This document shows, piece by piece, positions 16,149-24,445 of a DNA stretch of 55,141 nucleotides. Source of the DNA: Rhizobium pisi (GTDB lineage: Bacteria > Pseudomonadota > Alphaproteobacteria > Rhizobiales > Rhizobiaceae); assembly GCF_003938655.1 (NCBI RefSeq), contig NZ_RJJT01000034.1:1-55141 (forward strand), read 5' to 3'. Positions within the stretch are counted from its first letter, which is position 1, and the number at the start of each line of letters is the position of its first letter. The notes under the pieces were generated by a model. It made no database searches and was not told where the DNA came from. It was given only the letters and a program-made list of their open reading frames with translations. The position numbers and the translations under genes were made by a program.

Positions 16149-17054
16149 ATGCAGGGCTTCGTCATGACCTCTGAATCTTCGCTCTTCAGCCATCGCTGGC
16201 TGCCGCTTCTCCTGGTGGCGCCGCTGATGCTGCTGATCGTGCTGTTCTTTTACGTGCCGATCTTCCAGGCCTTCTACTGGTCCTTCTTCCTCGAGCGCCC
16301 GTTCGGCGGCGGCTCGATGTTCGTCGGCTGGAACAATTTCGCCAGGGTTCTTTCCGATCCCGAATTCTGGGAGGCGGGCTGGCGCACCGTCGTCTTCATG
16401 GTCACGGCATCCTCGCTTGCGGTGCTGATCCCGCTGATCCTGGCGGTCGCGGCCGACCGGAAGATCCGCCTGGCGCTGCCGGCGCGCAACGTGCTGATCT
16501 GGCCGAAGGGCGTTGCCGGCGCCTCGATCGGCGTCGTCTTCGCCTTCATCTTCAATCCCTTCGTCGGGATTCTCGCGCCGCTCAATTCCGCCTTTCCCGG
16601 CATATGGGCTCCCGGCATCGATGGCACGGACGCCTTCATCACGCTGATCGCGGCGCATGTCTGGGGCGGCATCCCGTTCAATTTCGTCATCCTGCTCGCC
16701 GGCCTGCAATCGATCCCGCGCACCATGCACCAGGCAGCCGCGATGGACGGGGCAGGGCCGTGGCGGCGCATCGTCGACGTTCAGCTGCCGCTGATCATGC
16801 CGCAGCTCTTCCTGACGCTGGTCCTCGAGTTCACCGAAAGCGTCACCTCGGCCTTCGCGCTGATCGATACGATCACCAAAGGCGGGCCGGGCGGGGCGAC
16901 GACGCTGCTCGTCTACAAGATCTATACCGACGGCTTTTCCGGCTACGACCTTTCCGGCGCCTCCACCCTGACGGCGATCCTGATGGTCTTCGTCATCCTC
17001 CTCACAGCGGCCCAGTTCTTCTTCCTCGGCCGGCGCGTCAGCTACGACAGGTAA
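16149..17054 (+). CDS. ugpA: ABC transporter permease, UgpA-like
   Basis: 301 residues with six predicted membrane helices. The ATPase-docking EAA loop reads HQAAAMDGAGPWRRIVDVQLPLIMP in the second half. It forms the inner-membrane channel together with the next gene. The ATG at 16149 is used, with another at 16164. The stop is 3 bases from the next start, so the two subunits are translationally coupled. The N-terminal helix LLLVAPLMLLIVLFFYVPIF is typical of the MalF/UgpA group. Confidence 0.87.
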   Translation: MQGFVMTSESSLFSHRWLPLLLVAPLMLLIVLFFYVPIFQAFYWSFFLERPFGGGSMFVGWNNFARVLSDPEFWEAGWRTVVFMVTASSLAVLIPLILAVAADRKIRLALPARNVLIWPKGVAGASIGVVFAFIFNPFVGILAPLNSAFPGIWAPGIDGTDAFITLIAAHVWGGIPFNFVILLAGLQSIPRTMHQAAAMDGAGPWRRIVDVQLPLIMPQLFLTLVLEFTESVTSAFALIDTITKGGPGGATTLLVYKIYTDGFSGYDLSGASTLTAILMVFVILLTAAQFFFLGRRVSYDR

Positions 17055-17057
17055 GCC

Positions 17058-17975
17058 ATGATCGAAAACGCGCGTTCCCTCAACATCGCCGCCGGCCTCG
17101 TCCTCATCGCCGGCATCGCCTATATCCTCGGCCCACTCTATCTGACGCTCTCCACTGCCTCGCAATCCTACGAGTTCATGCTGCGCAACGGGCTTGCCTG
17201 GTATCCCGGCGACCAGTTGTTTTCCAACATGGCGCGGGTGTTCGCAGAGACGCATATCCCGGTCCAGATGATCAACAGCCTGGTGGTCGCCTTCGGCGAT
17301 GCGCTCGCCACCTGCGTCCTGTCGTTTCTGTCGGCCTATGCCATCGTCTATTTCCGCGTTCGCTGGGCGGGTGTGGCCTTCGCGCTGATCCTTGCGACCA
17401 TCATGCTTCCGATCGAGATCCGCGTCATCACCACATACCAGGTGGCCTCGAACGTGTTTTCGCCCGTCAATGCGCTGCTCGATGTCACCGGCCTGAACGG
17501 GCTGATCGCTCAATATTTCGGCGCGCCGGTGAAGCTCGAATGGAGCGTGCTGAACACGCATATCGGCCTCGTCGCGCCGCTCGTGGCGCACGGCACCGGC
17601 ACTTTCCTGTTCCGCCAGTTCTTCCTCACCCTGCCGAAGGACCTCTTCAAGGCGGCGCGCATGGACGGGGCAGGGCCGATCCGCTTCCTTTTCGACATCC
17701 TGCTGCCGCTCTCGCGCACCAGTTTCGCCGCGCTCTTCGTGCTGACCTTCCTCAGCGGCTGGACGCAATATCTCTGGCCGCTCGTCGCCTCCTCGACGTC
17801 GGACATGCAGACCGCCGTCGTGGGCCTTGCCCGGCTCGTGCCCGACACCGAGGGCGAGGTTCCCGATTTCCCGATGATCATGGCCGCCACCATCATCGTT
17901 TCCATCATTCCGCTCGCGATGATCGCGCTTCTGCAGCGCTACCTCGTCCAGGGCCTCGTTCTCACGGAGAAATAG
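17058..17975 (+). CDS. ugpE: ABC transporter permease, UgpE-like
   Basis: 305 residues with six predicted membrane helices. Its EAA loop reads FKAARMDGAGPIRFLFDILLPL, the MalG/UgpE form, and the SAYAIVYFRVRW segment follows helix 2. It is the second half of the membrane channel. A 2-base gap separates it from the ATPase gene. Confidence 0.87.
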   Translation: MIENARSLNIAAGLVLIAGIAYILGPLYLTLSTASQSYEFMLRNGLAWYPGDQLFSNMARVFAETHIPVQMINSLVVAFGDALATCVLSFLSAYAIVYFRVRWAGVAFALILATIMLPIEIRVITTYQVASNVFSPVNALLDVTGLNGLIAQYFGAPVKLEWSVLNTHIGLVAPLVAHGTGTFLFRQFFLTLPKDLFKAARMDGAGPIRFLFDILLPLSRTSFAALFVLTFLSGWTQYLWPLVASSTSDMQTAVVGLARLVPDTEGEVPDFPMIMAATIIVSIIPLAMIALLQRYLVQGLVLTEK

Positions 17976-17977
17976 CG

Positions 17978-19084
17978 ATGAATGCGATCGACATGGCCAT
18001 TCGCGCCGCTGCCGCCAATATCACGCTCTCAGGCGTCACCAAGGCCTATGACGCCGAAACCACCGTCATTCCGCCGATGGATGTCGAGCTGCGGGCCGGC
18101 GAATTCACCGTCGTGCTCGGCCCGTCCGGCTGCGGCAAGTCCACGCTGCTGCAGATGATCGCAGGGCTCGAACGAGTAAGCGGCGGCAAGATCCTCATCG
18201 GCGGTCGCGAGGTGCAGGATCTGGAGCCGAAACACCGCGGCTGCGCCATGGTGTTCCAGAACTATGCGCTCTATCCGCATATGAGCGTCTTCGACAATAT
18301 CGCCTATAGCCTGAAGGTATCGGGCATGGCGAAGGCCGAGCGCGTCGAGCGGGTCGGGGCGGTGGCCAAGATGCTCGGGCTTGCCGATTACCTCTCGCGC
18401 AAGCCCGGCCAATTGTCCGGCGGCCAGCGCCAGCGCGTCGCGATCGGCCGTGCCATCGTGCGCGAACCCGGCGTGCTTCTGTTCGACGAGCCGCTGTCCA
18501 ACCTCGATGCGCAGCTGCGCCACGACATGCGCGTCGAACTCGCCGAGCTGCACCGGCGCATCGGCGCCACCACCGTCTTCGTCACCCACGACCAGGTGGA
18601 GGCGATGACGCTCGCCGATCGCATCCTCATCCTGAACAAGGGCCGCATCGAGCAGTTCGATACGCCGAAGGCGATCTATCACCAACCGGCCTCGGTCTTC
18701 GTCGCCAAATTCATCGGCGCGCCGCCGATGAACATCCTGCCCGTCACCGGCGACGGCCGCGTGCTCAGGCTCGCCGATGGTCAGGTGGCGGCGGAAGCGC
18801 CGCTCGCCGGCGCCTATCAACTCGGCATTCGACCCGAGGATATTCTTGTCAGTGGCCAGGCCGAGGGGCGTGCGGTCACGTCCACCCTGCGTTTTCGCGA
18901 GGATCTCGGTTCGCACGCGATCCTGGCGGCCGAACTCGGCGGTTCGCTTGTCAGGATCGCGACACCCTTCGGCGTCGATATGTCAGACCACAGCCAGCTT
19001 TCCCTCAATCTCCCTGCTGCCCGTCTGCATCTCTTCGATGCGGAAAGCGGCAGGGCCATGCCCGGCGTTTTCAGCGCACATTAA
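17978..19084 (+). CDS. ugpC: ABC transporter ATP-binding protein, UgpC-like
   Basis: 368 residues. Walker A GPSGCGKST at 48-56, Q-loop in VFQNYALYPHM, signature LSGGQ at 146-150, Walker B ending D170-E171, and switch H204. Residues about 240-360 form the C-terminal OB/TOBE regulatory domain (GIRPEDILV). This is the MalK/UgpC type that drives CUT1 importers. The ATG at 17978 is fixed by the upstream gene's stop and by the domain start; a much longer open frame upstream is antisense-free but only a shadow of the permease genes. Confidence 0.9.
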   Translation: MNAIDMAIRAAAANITLSGVTKAYDAETTVIPPMDVELRAGEFTVVLGPSGCGKSTLLQMIAGLERVSGGKILIGGREVQDLEPKHRGCAMVFQNYALYPHMSVFDNIAYSLKVSGMAKAERVERVGAVAKMLGLADYLSRKPGQLSGGQRQRVAIGRAIVREPGVLLFDEPLSNLDAQLRHDMRVELAELHRRIGATTVFVTHDQVEAMTLADRILILNKGRIEQFDTPKAIYHQPASVFVAKFIGAPPMNILPVTGDGRVLRLADGQVAAEAPLAGAYQLGIRPEDILVSGQAEGRAVTSTLRFREDLGSHAILAAELGGSLVRIATPFGVDMSDHSQLSLNLPAARLHLFDAESGRAMPGVFSAH

Positions 19085-19094
19085 AGGAAGTCCC

Positions 19095-19925
19095 ATGAAA
19101 TACATCGACCATATTGCCGACCCCAAGCGCGCCTGCGCCATCGTCGCCCATCGCGGCGGCTGGCATCACGCCCCTGAAAACAGCCTTGCCGCGATCGAAA
19201 ACGCCATAGCCGGCGGCTACGACATCGTCGAGCTGGATATCCGCCAGAGCGCCGACGGCGGCCTGTTCATCCTGCATGACGACACGCTGGAGCGCATGGC
19301 GGGCATCGACCGCATTCCCGAGGAAATGACGATCGCCGAGATCACCAGCCTCCGGCTGCGCATGGCCGACGGCGGCCCGGACCAGCCGTTCACGACCGAG
19401 ACCATTCCGACGCTCGAACAGGTGCTGGAAACCGTCCGGGGCCGGATCTTCGTCGATCTCGACCTCAAGGATCGCGAGATGATGGGCATCGTCGCCGCCA
19501 AGGTCAAAGAGCTTGATATGGCCGACCAGGTCGATCTCAAGGCGCCGGCCGGTACGCCGGAGGCGCTGTCCTGGCTTGCCGGGCAGCGCGGGATCGACGG
19601 CATCCCCTTCATGGGGATGGCCTTCTTCCGGGAGGAAAGCGCCGATCGGACAGCTGAGGCGATCCTCTCGATCAGGCCGTTCATGTGCGAAGCCAAGTTC
19701 GACCGGCTGGAGACGCTGGCCGGCCAGCATCAACGTCTTCGCGAGGGCGGGATCTCGCTCTGGGTCAATACGCTCGATCAGGTCTCCTGCTGCGGCTTGA
19801 CCGACAGCGCGGCGCTCGCCGATCCCGATGCGGTCTGGGGCCGTATGATGGCGGCTGGAATCAGCGTCATCCAGACCGACCAGCCGGCCGCGCTCAAGGC
19901 CTATATCGAGGCGCGCCCGAAGTGA
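19095..19925 (+). CDS. ugpQ: Glycerophosphodiester phosphodiesterase, UgpQ-like
   Basis: 276 residues, cytoplasmic TIM barrel. Catalytic residues are visible: H19-R20 and E28 in AHRGGWHHAPENS, E46 and D48 in VELDIRQSADG, and H61 in FILHDDTLERM. It hydrolyses glycerophosphodiesters, released from phospholipids, to glycerol-3-phosphate and an alcohol. It sits 10 bases after the ATPase gene with an AAAGGAAG ribosome site, matching the import system in function. Its stop overlaps the next start (GTGA). Confidence 0.9.
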   Translation: MKYIDHIADPKRACAIVAHRGGWHHAPENSLAAIENAIAGGYDIVELDIRQSADGGLFILHDDTLERMAGIDRIPEEMTIAEITSLRLRMADGGPDQPFTTETIPTLEQVLETVRGRIFVDLDLKDREMMGIVAAKVKELDMADQVDLKAPAGTPEALSWLAGQRGIDGIPFMGMAFFREESADRTAEAILSIRPFMCEAKFDRLETLAGQHQRLREGGISLWVNTLDQVSCCGLTDSAALADPDAVWGRMMAAGISVIQTDQPAALKAYIEARPK

Positions 19926-20752
19926 GGGAGATTTCCGACGCGCTTCTCTCCGCGCTGATGGAGGATATGCGTCAGGCGGCGGAGGCAGAAATCCTGCCCC
20001 GCTTCCTCGGCGTCACCGCCGAAGGCATCCGCACCAAGACCGCGCCCGACGATCTGGTGACCGATGCCGATCTCGGCGCCGAGCGGCGGCTGACCGAGGC
20101 GTTCTCGGCGCGTTTCCCCGGCGCGCTCATCATCGGCGAGGAGGCGGTCTCGGCCGATCCCGCCCTTCTGCGACGGCTTGCCGGGGCCGATCTCGCCGTC
20201 GTCATCGATCCCGTCGACGGCACCTGGAATTTCGCCCACGGCGTGCCGCTCTTCGGCATGATCGTGGCGATCGTTTCCGGCGGAGAGACGGTCGCCGGCC
20301 TGATCCATTACCCCGTCACCGGCGATTTCCTCGTCGCCCGGCAGGGGCAGGGCGCATGGCATATTGCCCGCGACAGCAGGCAAACCCGCCTCAGCGTCGC
20401 GCCCTCCGTCCCGGTCGGCGAAATGCACGGCTTCCTGCCGCTCCCCATGTTCCCCGCCGAGGAGCAGCCGGCCTATGCCCAATGCCTGCCGCGCTTTGCC
20501 CGCACCACGACATGGCGCTGTTCGGCCTTCGAATACCGGGCCGTGGCGACAGGCGCGATGAGCTTTTCGCTCAACGCCGAACTCAAACCCTGGGACCACG
20601 CCGCCGGCGTGCTGATCCACCGCGAAGCCGGCGGCCACAGTGCACTGCTGACCGCCGAGGCGTATCGGCCCGCCATGACTAGCGGCCGGCTGCTGCTGGC
20701 GCCGGATGCGGGGAGCTGGGAGGCGATCGCGCGGAGTCTTGGCGGGGCGTGA
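19922..20752 (+). CDS. Inositol-monophosphatase-family phosphatase
   Basis: 276 residues from a GTG that overlaps the preceding stop codon; the first ATG is at 19958. The Mg/Li-sensitive phosphatase motifs are IIGEEAV (E73-E74), VIDPVDGTWNF (D96, D99) and LKPWDHAAG near residue 220. The family removes phosphate from inositol phosphates, histidinol phosphate or related polyol phosphates. As the last gene of the operon it may act on the product released by the diesterase, for example glycerol-3-phosphate or an inositol phosphate. The substrate is inferred from context. Confidence 0.85.
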   Translation: MREISDALLSALMEDMRQAAEAEILPRFLGVTAEGIRTKTAPDDLVTDADLGAERRLTEAFSARFPGALIIGEEAVSADPALLRRLAGADLAVVIDPVDGTWNFAHGVPLFGMIVAIVSGGETVAGLIHYPVTGDFLVARQGQGAWHIARDSRQTRLSVAPSVPVGEMHGFLPLPMFPAEEQPAYAQCLPRFARTTTWRCSAFEYRAVATGAMSFSLNAELKPWDHAAGVLIHREAGGHSALLTAEAYRPAMTSGRLLLAPDAGSWEAIARSLGGA

Positions 20753-20872
20753 TGGTTTGAGTTGAGGAGCAAAACGGGCGGGCTGACTGTTGGTGGATCT
20801 TGCGCCCAACCCAAAAATGCCGATGCTCTTTAAAAGCATTTCAGGTCGCCGCAGATGTAAGGAGATTGACCT

Positions 20873-21154
20873 TTGGGAGTCGAGATAGTCCGAGTTCCGG
20901 CCGATTGGCAGCACCCGGAAGAGGAAGGTGAATTGGTGGTGGGCGCGCATCACGAGCCGCTTTACTACATCGACGCCGCTGAAAAGACCGCCTTCCAGCT
21001 CTACGAAAATGTCAGCGAAGGCTCTCCAGTGAGCCCGGTCTTCACCACGAGGGAAGAGCTTGCGGAATGGCTGGAGCAGAAGGGGTGGCCGGCGGAATCC
21101 ATCGAGTTCCTGCTTGCAAACGGACACGCGCCCACCAGGGTTACGCTCCTATGA
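20873..21154 (+). CDS. Small protein of unknown function
   Basis: 93 residues, acidic, without signal peptide or membrane segments, beginning VEIVRVPADWQHP and ending GHAPTRVTLL. The TTG start lies 8 bases after AAGGAG, which is why it is favoured despite the rare codon. Its middle has REELAEWLEQKGWPAESIEFLL. I do not recognise the family. It is followed by a convergent toxin gene. Confidence 0.55.
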   Translation: MGVEIVRVPADWQHPEEEGELVVGAHHEPLYYIDAAEKTAFQLYENVSEGSPVSPVFTTREELAEWLEQKGWPAESIEFLLANGHAPTRVTLL

Positions 21155-21209
21155 AGAAGGATGTCCGCTGGCGGGTGAAACGTCTCTGACGAGTCCTGCC
21201 GTGCGCTGC

Positions 21210-21548
21210 TTATGGGTGGCCGATAAGAGCGGCGATCTTTGCCCGCACCTCGGCCAGCTCGGACGACGACACCTTGCCCTTGTAGGCCGCCTTGCGTACG
21301 ACCCAATCGAGGCTCTTCACCTGGTCGGCGAGCACGATGCCGGGACGGTTGCCGGCGATCAAAACTTCGAAGGGGTAGCCTTTGATTGATGTCGTCATGG
21401 GGCAGCAGAGCATGAGGCCGGTCTTGCTGTTGTAAAGCGTTGGGCTGACGACGAGAGCAGGGCGGTGCCCGGCCTGCTCATGTCCGGCTTGGGGATCGAA
21501 ATGCAGCCAGACGATATCCCCGGCATCGGGGACATAACGACCGGCCAT
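21210..21548 (-). CDS. Type II toxin, MazF/PemK family mRNA interferase
   Basis: 112 residues. The family pattern is intact: GDIVWLHFDPQAGHEQAGHRPALVVSP, the strand LMLCCPMTTSIKGYPFEV, and VLADQVKSLDWVVRKA. MazF/PemK toxins cut mRNA at short sequences and are held inactive by a co-expressed antitoxin. The ATG shares one base with the stop codon of the antitoxin remnant, the usual operon junction. A GTG three bases upstream is an alternative. The antitoxin is truncated, so this toxin may be orphaned, silent or held by another antitoxin. Confidence 0.88.
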   Translation of the reverse strand: MAGRYVPDAGDIVWLHFDPQAGHEQAGHRPALVVSPTLYNSKTGLMLCCPMTTSIKGYPFEVLIAGNRPGIVLADQVKSLDWVVRKAAYKGKVSSSELAEVRAKIAALIGHP

Positions 21549-21685
21549 CACAGCATTTCCTTGCCCAGCGGCGGGCCGAAGCTGGTTTCGCCATGCAGAT
21601 TATCGGGCGTGATATCGGCGAGCAGCCGGGCCAAATCTCCTCGTGCTGAGATGCGCAGGCCAGAAGCCGGAGAATCGAAGGACAT
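21548..21685 (-). pseudogene. MazE-like antitoxin, 5' part replaced by a repeat element
   Basis: The C-terminal 30 residues (ARLLADITPDNLHGETSFG followed by PPLGKEML) match the toxin-binding tail of MazE/AbrB-type antitoxins, whose usual length is about 75-85. Upstream, from about 21640, the frame enters the 150-bp repeat, which supplies the in-frame ATG at 21685 and the residues MSFDSPASGLRIS. The DNA-binding AbrB domain is therefore gone. The 45-residue product could still hold the toxin but could not bind the operator. Confidence 0.75.
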
Positions 21686-21787
21686 GCCGCAGGGCTGCTT
21701 CTTGCATCCATCGGGCGTCTGAGCGCCCGCCTCGTCCTTCGAGGCCCCTTGCGGGGCACCTCAGGATGAGGCTCTCCTGAGCGTCGG
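21637..21787 (+). repeat. 150-bp MITE-like repeat, copy A
   Basis: Matches copy B at 22973 along its whole length in the same orientation, about 80% identical by eye. The ends carry CTC(G/A)T(G/C)CTGAG and CTCAGGATGAG, which are imperfect inverted repeats, and the body has the hairpin GGCCCCTTGCGGGGC. No protein is encoded. It interrupts the antitoxin gene. Confidence 0.8.
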
Positions 21788-21924
21788 TAGGCCGCGGCTG
21801 CCGCAACACGCGCATGAGCGTGGCGCTTGCTTTTCTTCCGTCACGTCGGGCAGATTCGGCTCACGGCCGAATGGGATTCCTCCCGATCCCATCGGCCGTC
21901 TAGGAACTCCGAGAGCAATCAACC

Positions 21925-22923
21925 ATGACCCAGATACGCAGCCTGATGGTTTTCGACACGGCGATCGACGCCGGTGATTTTGCCCGGTCCTGCCTGGAGT
22001 GGGGGATCGACACGCCGTGTCTGCATCCGGGTTTCCTCGAAGACGGGCGAATGGTGCGCGCGCTCGAAAGCGAGGGGCTGCGTTCATGGCTGAACGTTCC
22101 GGTTTTCTGCGATCCGAAATATCTCGCCCGCCATCCCGAGGACTACGCCGTTACCAGCCTCGGGAGACGGGCCGCCGAAGAAGACTGGCTCCACTTCGTC
22201 TGTCCGAGCCGGGAGAATTACCTCGACGGCGTCATCAAGGCGCTGCGCCGGGATCTGGGCAGGCTGACGCCAGCGGTCGTCAGCCTCGATTTCATCCGGC
22301 ACTTCCTGTTCTGGGAGCGGGTCGTCCTTGACGGTCCGGCGGCCGGCATCGAGGACGCTTGTTATTGCTCGCTCTGCCTGTCGCGCTTCGAGAAGGCTTG
22401 CGGGGAGGCTGTCGATCGGGGGAACGCGCCGGCCTACATCCACCGCCACCTGCTGCAGCCGTGGGCCGAGTGGAAATGCCGGCGCATCAGCGACGTAGCA
22501 GAGCGGCTCTTTGACGAGATCCGCGCGCTGGCGCCCGGCGCGGCACTTGCGGTCCACACCCTTCCTTGGCGGGAAACGGACCTCGACGGCGCCATCAGAA
22601 TCCGCGCCGGCCAGGACGCTGCGAGCCTCGCCCGCCACGCCGACATGATCGCCCCCATGGCCTTCACCCAGATGCTTGGCCAGACGGCTTTATGGAAAGA
22701 GCAGTTGCTCGCAGATATCAGGATGAGCACAGGCAAACCGGTATGCTTCTACGTTCAGGCCGAGGCGCTCTATCGGCCCGGCAACATCACGGCCGAGCAG
22801 TTCGACGCCGAATTGACCGAGGCCGGCAATGCCGATCCCGCGGCGATCATGGTGTTCCAGTACGAGCAGCTCGCCGCCCGGCCCGAGAAGGCTGCAATTC
22901 TCAGGAAACATTTCAGGGCGTAG
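21925..22923 (+). CDS. Putative glycosidase-fold (TIM barrel) protein with a Cys cluster
   Basis: 332 residues, cytoplasmic. Strand-like segments at regular spacing (RSLMVFDT, TPCLHPGF, WLNVPVFCDP, PAVVSLDFIRHF, AALAVHTLPW, ADMIAPMAFTQM, KPVCFYVQAE, AIMVFQYEQL) suggest a TIM barrel. The C146/C148/C151 cluster in CYCSLCLSRFEK resembles the FCFCxxC insertion of hypothetical glycoside-hydrolase-like families (GHL6/GHL10). A catalytic acid pair is not certain. It lies between two direct copies of the 150-bp repeat and has no operon partner. Function unknown; a role on carbohydrate is only a fold-based guess. Confidence 0.65.
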   Translation: MTQIRSLMVFDTAIDAGDFARSCLEWGIDTPCLHPGFLEDGRMVRALESEGLRSWLNVPVFCDPKYLARHPEDYAVTSLGRRAAEEDWLHFVCPSRENYLDGVIKALRRDLGRLTPAVVSLDFIRHFLFWERVVLDGPAAGIEDACYCSLCLSRFEKACGEAVDRGNAPAYIHRHLLQPWAEWKCRRISDVAERLFDEIRALAPGAALAVHTLPWRETDLDGAIRIRAGQDAASLARHADMIAPMAFTQMLGQTALWKEQLLADIRMSTGKPVCFYVQAEALYRPGNITAEQFDAELTEAGNADPAAIMVFQYEQLAARPEKAAILRKHFRA

Positions 22924-22972
22924 TGCGCCCGGCTCCGGGTGCGGGAATGGCCGGGGGCGGCATCCTCCAACG

Positions 22973-23122
22973 CTCCTCATCCTGAGATGCGTAGGCCAAA
23001 GGCCGAAGCCTGAAGGACATCCCGCAGCGCTTCTTCTTGCATCGATCCGGCGTCGGAGCGCCCGCCTCGTCTTTCGAGGCCCCTTGCGGGGCACCTCAGG
23101 ATGAGGCTCTCTTGAGCGTCGG
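22973..23122 (+). repeat. 150-bp MITE-like repeat, copy B
   Basis: Same orientation and boundaries as copy A (21637-21787), so the two form direct repeats around the glycosidase-fold gene. Its right end overlaps the last codons of the convergent membrane-protein gene and supplies its stop. Confidence 0.8.
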
Positions 23123-23527
23123 CGCTCTCCGACCGGCAAGCCGCAGCCATGGCGAGAGGTGGAAGCCGCTCATCAGCAGGTACATCGATGTCATCCCCGT
23201 GAGCGGAAAGGCATCGGGCGTGGTCATGCAGATCATGTCGGAGCTGCCGGTTGCTGCCGTGAGCAGGCCCATGAGGGCGAATGTCGGCGCGGCGGCGAAC
23301 GACAGAAAATCGGCGGTCAGCACGGTCTGGCCACCCCGGGCGGTCCTTTGGGCTGCCGGGACGGGAGGCTTGACTGCCGATCCGTCCGCGGCGGCGGCCA
23401 GCGACAGCCATTCGGCGGTGTTGAGGCCGGCGGCGCCGTCCGGGGCAGCTATCGCGCCCGAGGCAGTTATTGCATCCGAGGCGGCAAGATCGCCGCCTCT
23501 TTTCGCATGGTGGAGGGAAAGGGCCAT
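23096..23527 (-). CDS. Small membrane protein of unknown function, 3' end inside a repeat
   Basis: 143 residues. The first 65 are Ala/Gly-rich and mostly non-membrane. Residues about 70-93 (LTADFLSFAAAPTFALMGLLTA) and 112-132 (GMTSMYLLMSGFHLSPWLRL) form two membrane helices. The last residues RRAPTLKRASS and the stop are encoded by repeat copy B, so the native C-terminus may have been longer or different. It begins 5 bases after the DUF899 gene with GGAG overlapping that gene's stop, so it is co-transcribed with it. No family with a known role was recognised. Confidence 0.65.
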   Translation of the reverse strand: MALSLHHAKRGGDLAASDAITASGAIAAPDGAAGLNTAEWLSLAAAADGSAVKPPVPAAQRTARGGQTVLTADFLSFAAAPTFALMGLLTAATGSSDMICMTTPDAFPLTGMTSMYLLMSGFHLSPWLRLAGRRAPTLKRASS

Positions 23528-23532
23528 CGCCG

Positions 23533-24330
23533 TCACTCCGTGCCGTAGCGGTCGTGGTGGCGCCACCAGATGCCGGTTTCGTTGCGGCCTTTGGGGGCGC
23601 GGTCGAGCCACTGGTAAATGCCCCACATGCCGTCCAGCCCGCGCGCATAGGTGGAATAGCTGTGGTAGACGGCGCCGTCGATGAGTTCGAAGGCGCTGAC
23701 ACCAGGCCGGTCGCGGGTGTAGGTGGGAACGTCGGTGCCGGTCATCGCGGCGATCTGGCCGACCGGTCCTTCGCCGTCGCGGCTCTGCCATTCCCCGACC
23801 GTCTTGCCCGCAAGCGGCTCGGGGGCGGGCGGTTCGCGCCGATAGTTATACTCTATGCCGCCCGCTCGCTGCTGCTCGGGCGTGAACAAGACGCTGAAAT
23901 CGGCGTTGAAATCACTGCCGGCGGAAGAGGCCCAGGGAAAGCTCCAGTCCATGCGCCGCTTGAACGCCTGAAGCTTTTCGAGCGGGGCGCGCGAGACCGC
24001 AGTGAAGGCGACGTCGTGGTTTTGGAGATGGACGAAGAAGCCGTTGAAGCCGTCGGCGATCGTGGAGCAGGAGGGGCATCCGACACTGTAATCCGGCCCG
24101 AACATGAAGTGATAGACGAGAAGCTGCGAGCGCCCGCCGAAGAGATCCTTCAGCGAAGCATCGCCGCTTTCGGTGTAGAAGCGATATTCCTTGTCGATCC
24201 TCACACGAGGCAATTGCTGGCGTTTGGCCGCCAGTGCATCGCTTCGGCGTGTCAGTTCCTTCTCTTCCTCGAGCAGATCGAGTCTTGCCGCCAGCCATTC
24301 CTGGCGTGTTGCATTCAGTGCTATCGTCAT
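23533..24330 (-). CDS. DUF899 family, thioredoxin-fold protein
   Basis: 265 residues. Recognised by RQEWLAARLDLLEEEKELTRR, LPRVRIDKEYRFY, LVYHFMFGPDYSVGCPSCS, FTAVSRAPLEKLQAFKRRM and the end GIWWRHHDRYG. The CPSC motif is a thioredoxin-like redox pair, and the family resembles peroxiredoxin/AhpC folds, but its reaction is unknown. The ATG at 24330 follows AGGAGAAGTCCC. The gene is divergent from the TPR/winged-helix regulator, a likely controller. A longer open frame beyond the start is a shadow of that regulator. Confidence 0.88.
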   Translation of the reverse strand: MTIALNATRQEWLAARLDLLEEEKELTRRSDALAAKRQQLPRVRIDKEYRFYTESGDASLKDLFGGRSQLLVYHFMFGPDYSVGCPSCSTIADGFNGFFVHLQNHDVAFTAVSRAPLEKLQAFKRRMDWSFPWASSAGSDFNADFSVLFTPEQQRAGGIEYNYRREPPAPEPLAGKTVGEWQSRDGEGPVGQIAAMTGTDVPTYTRDRPGVSAFELIDGAVYHSYSTYARGLDGMWGIYQWLDRAPKGRNETGIWWRHHDRYGTE

Positions 24331-24445
24331 GGGACTTCTCCTTTGCCTGTCAGTCGTCGTAGCATCCGGCACGATTGCTGCCGGTCGAGAGAAGATTACG
24401 GCCGGGCGGACGGATGGCGGGAGTGACAAGTGTGACGGGATTTGA

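Noticed and set aside
15756..17768. 670-codon antisense frame across the ugp-like genes
   Set aside because: Composition is typical of a shadow frame in high-GC coding DNA, and the sense genes are clear.
16604..17977. Long open frame upstream of the ATPase gene start
   Set aside because: It is an off-frame shadow of the two permease genes; the ATG at 17978 gives the family start.
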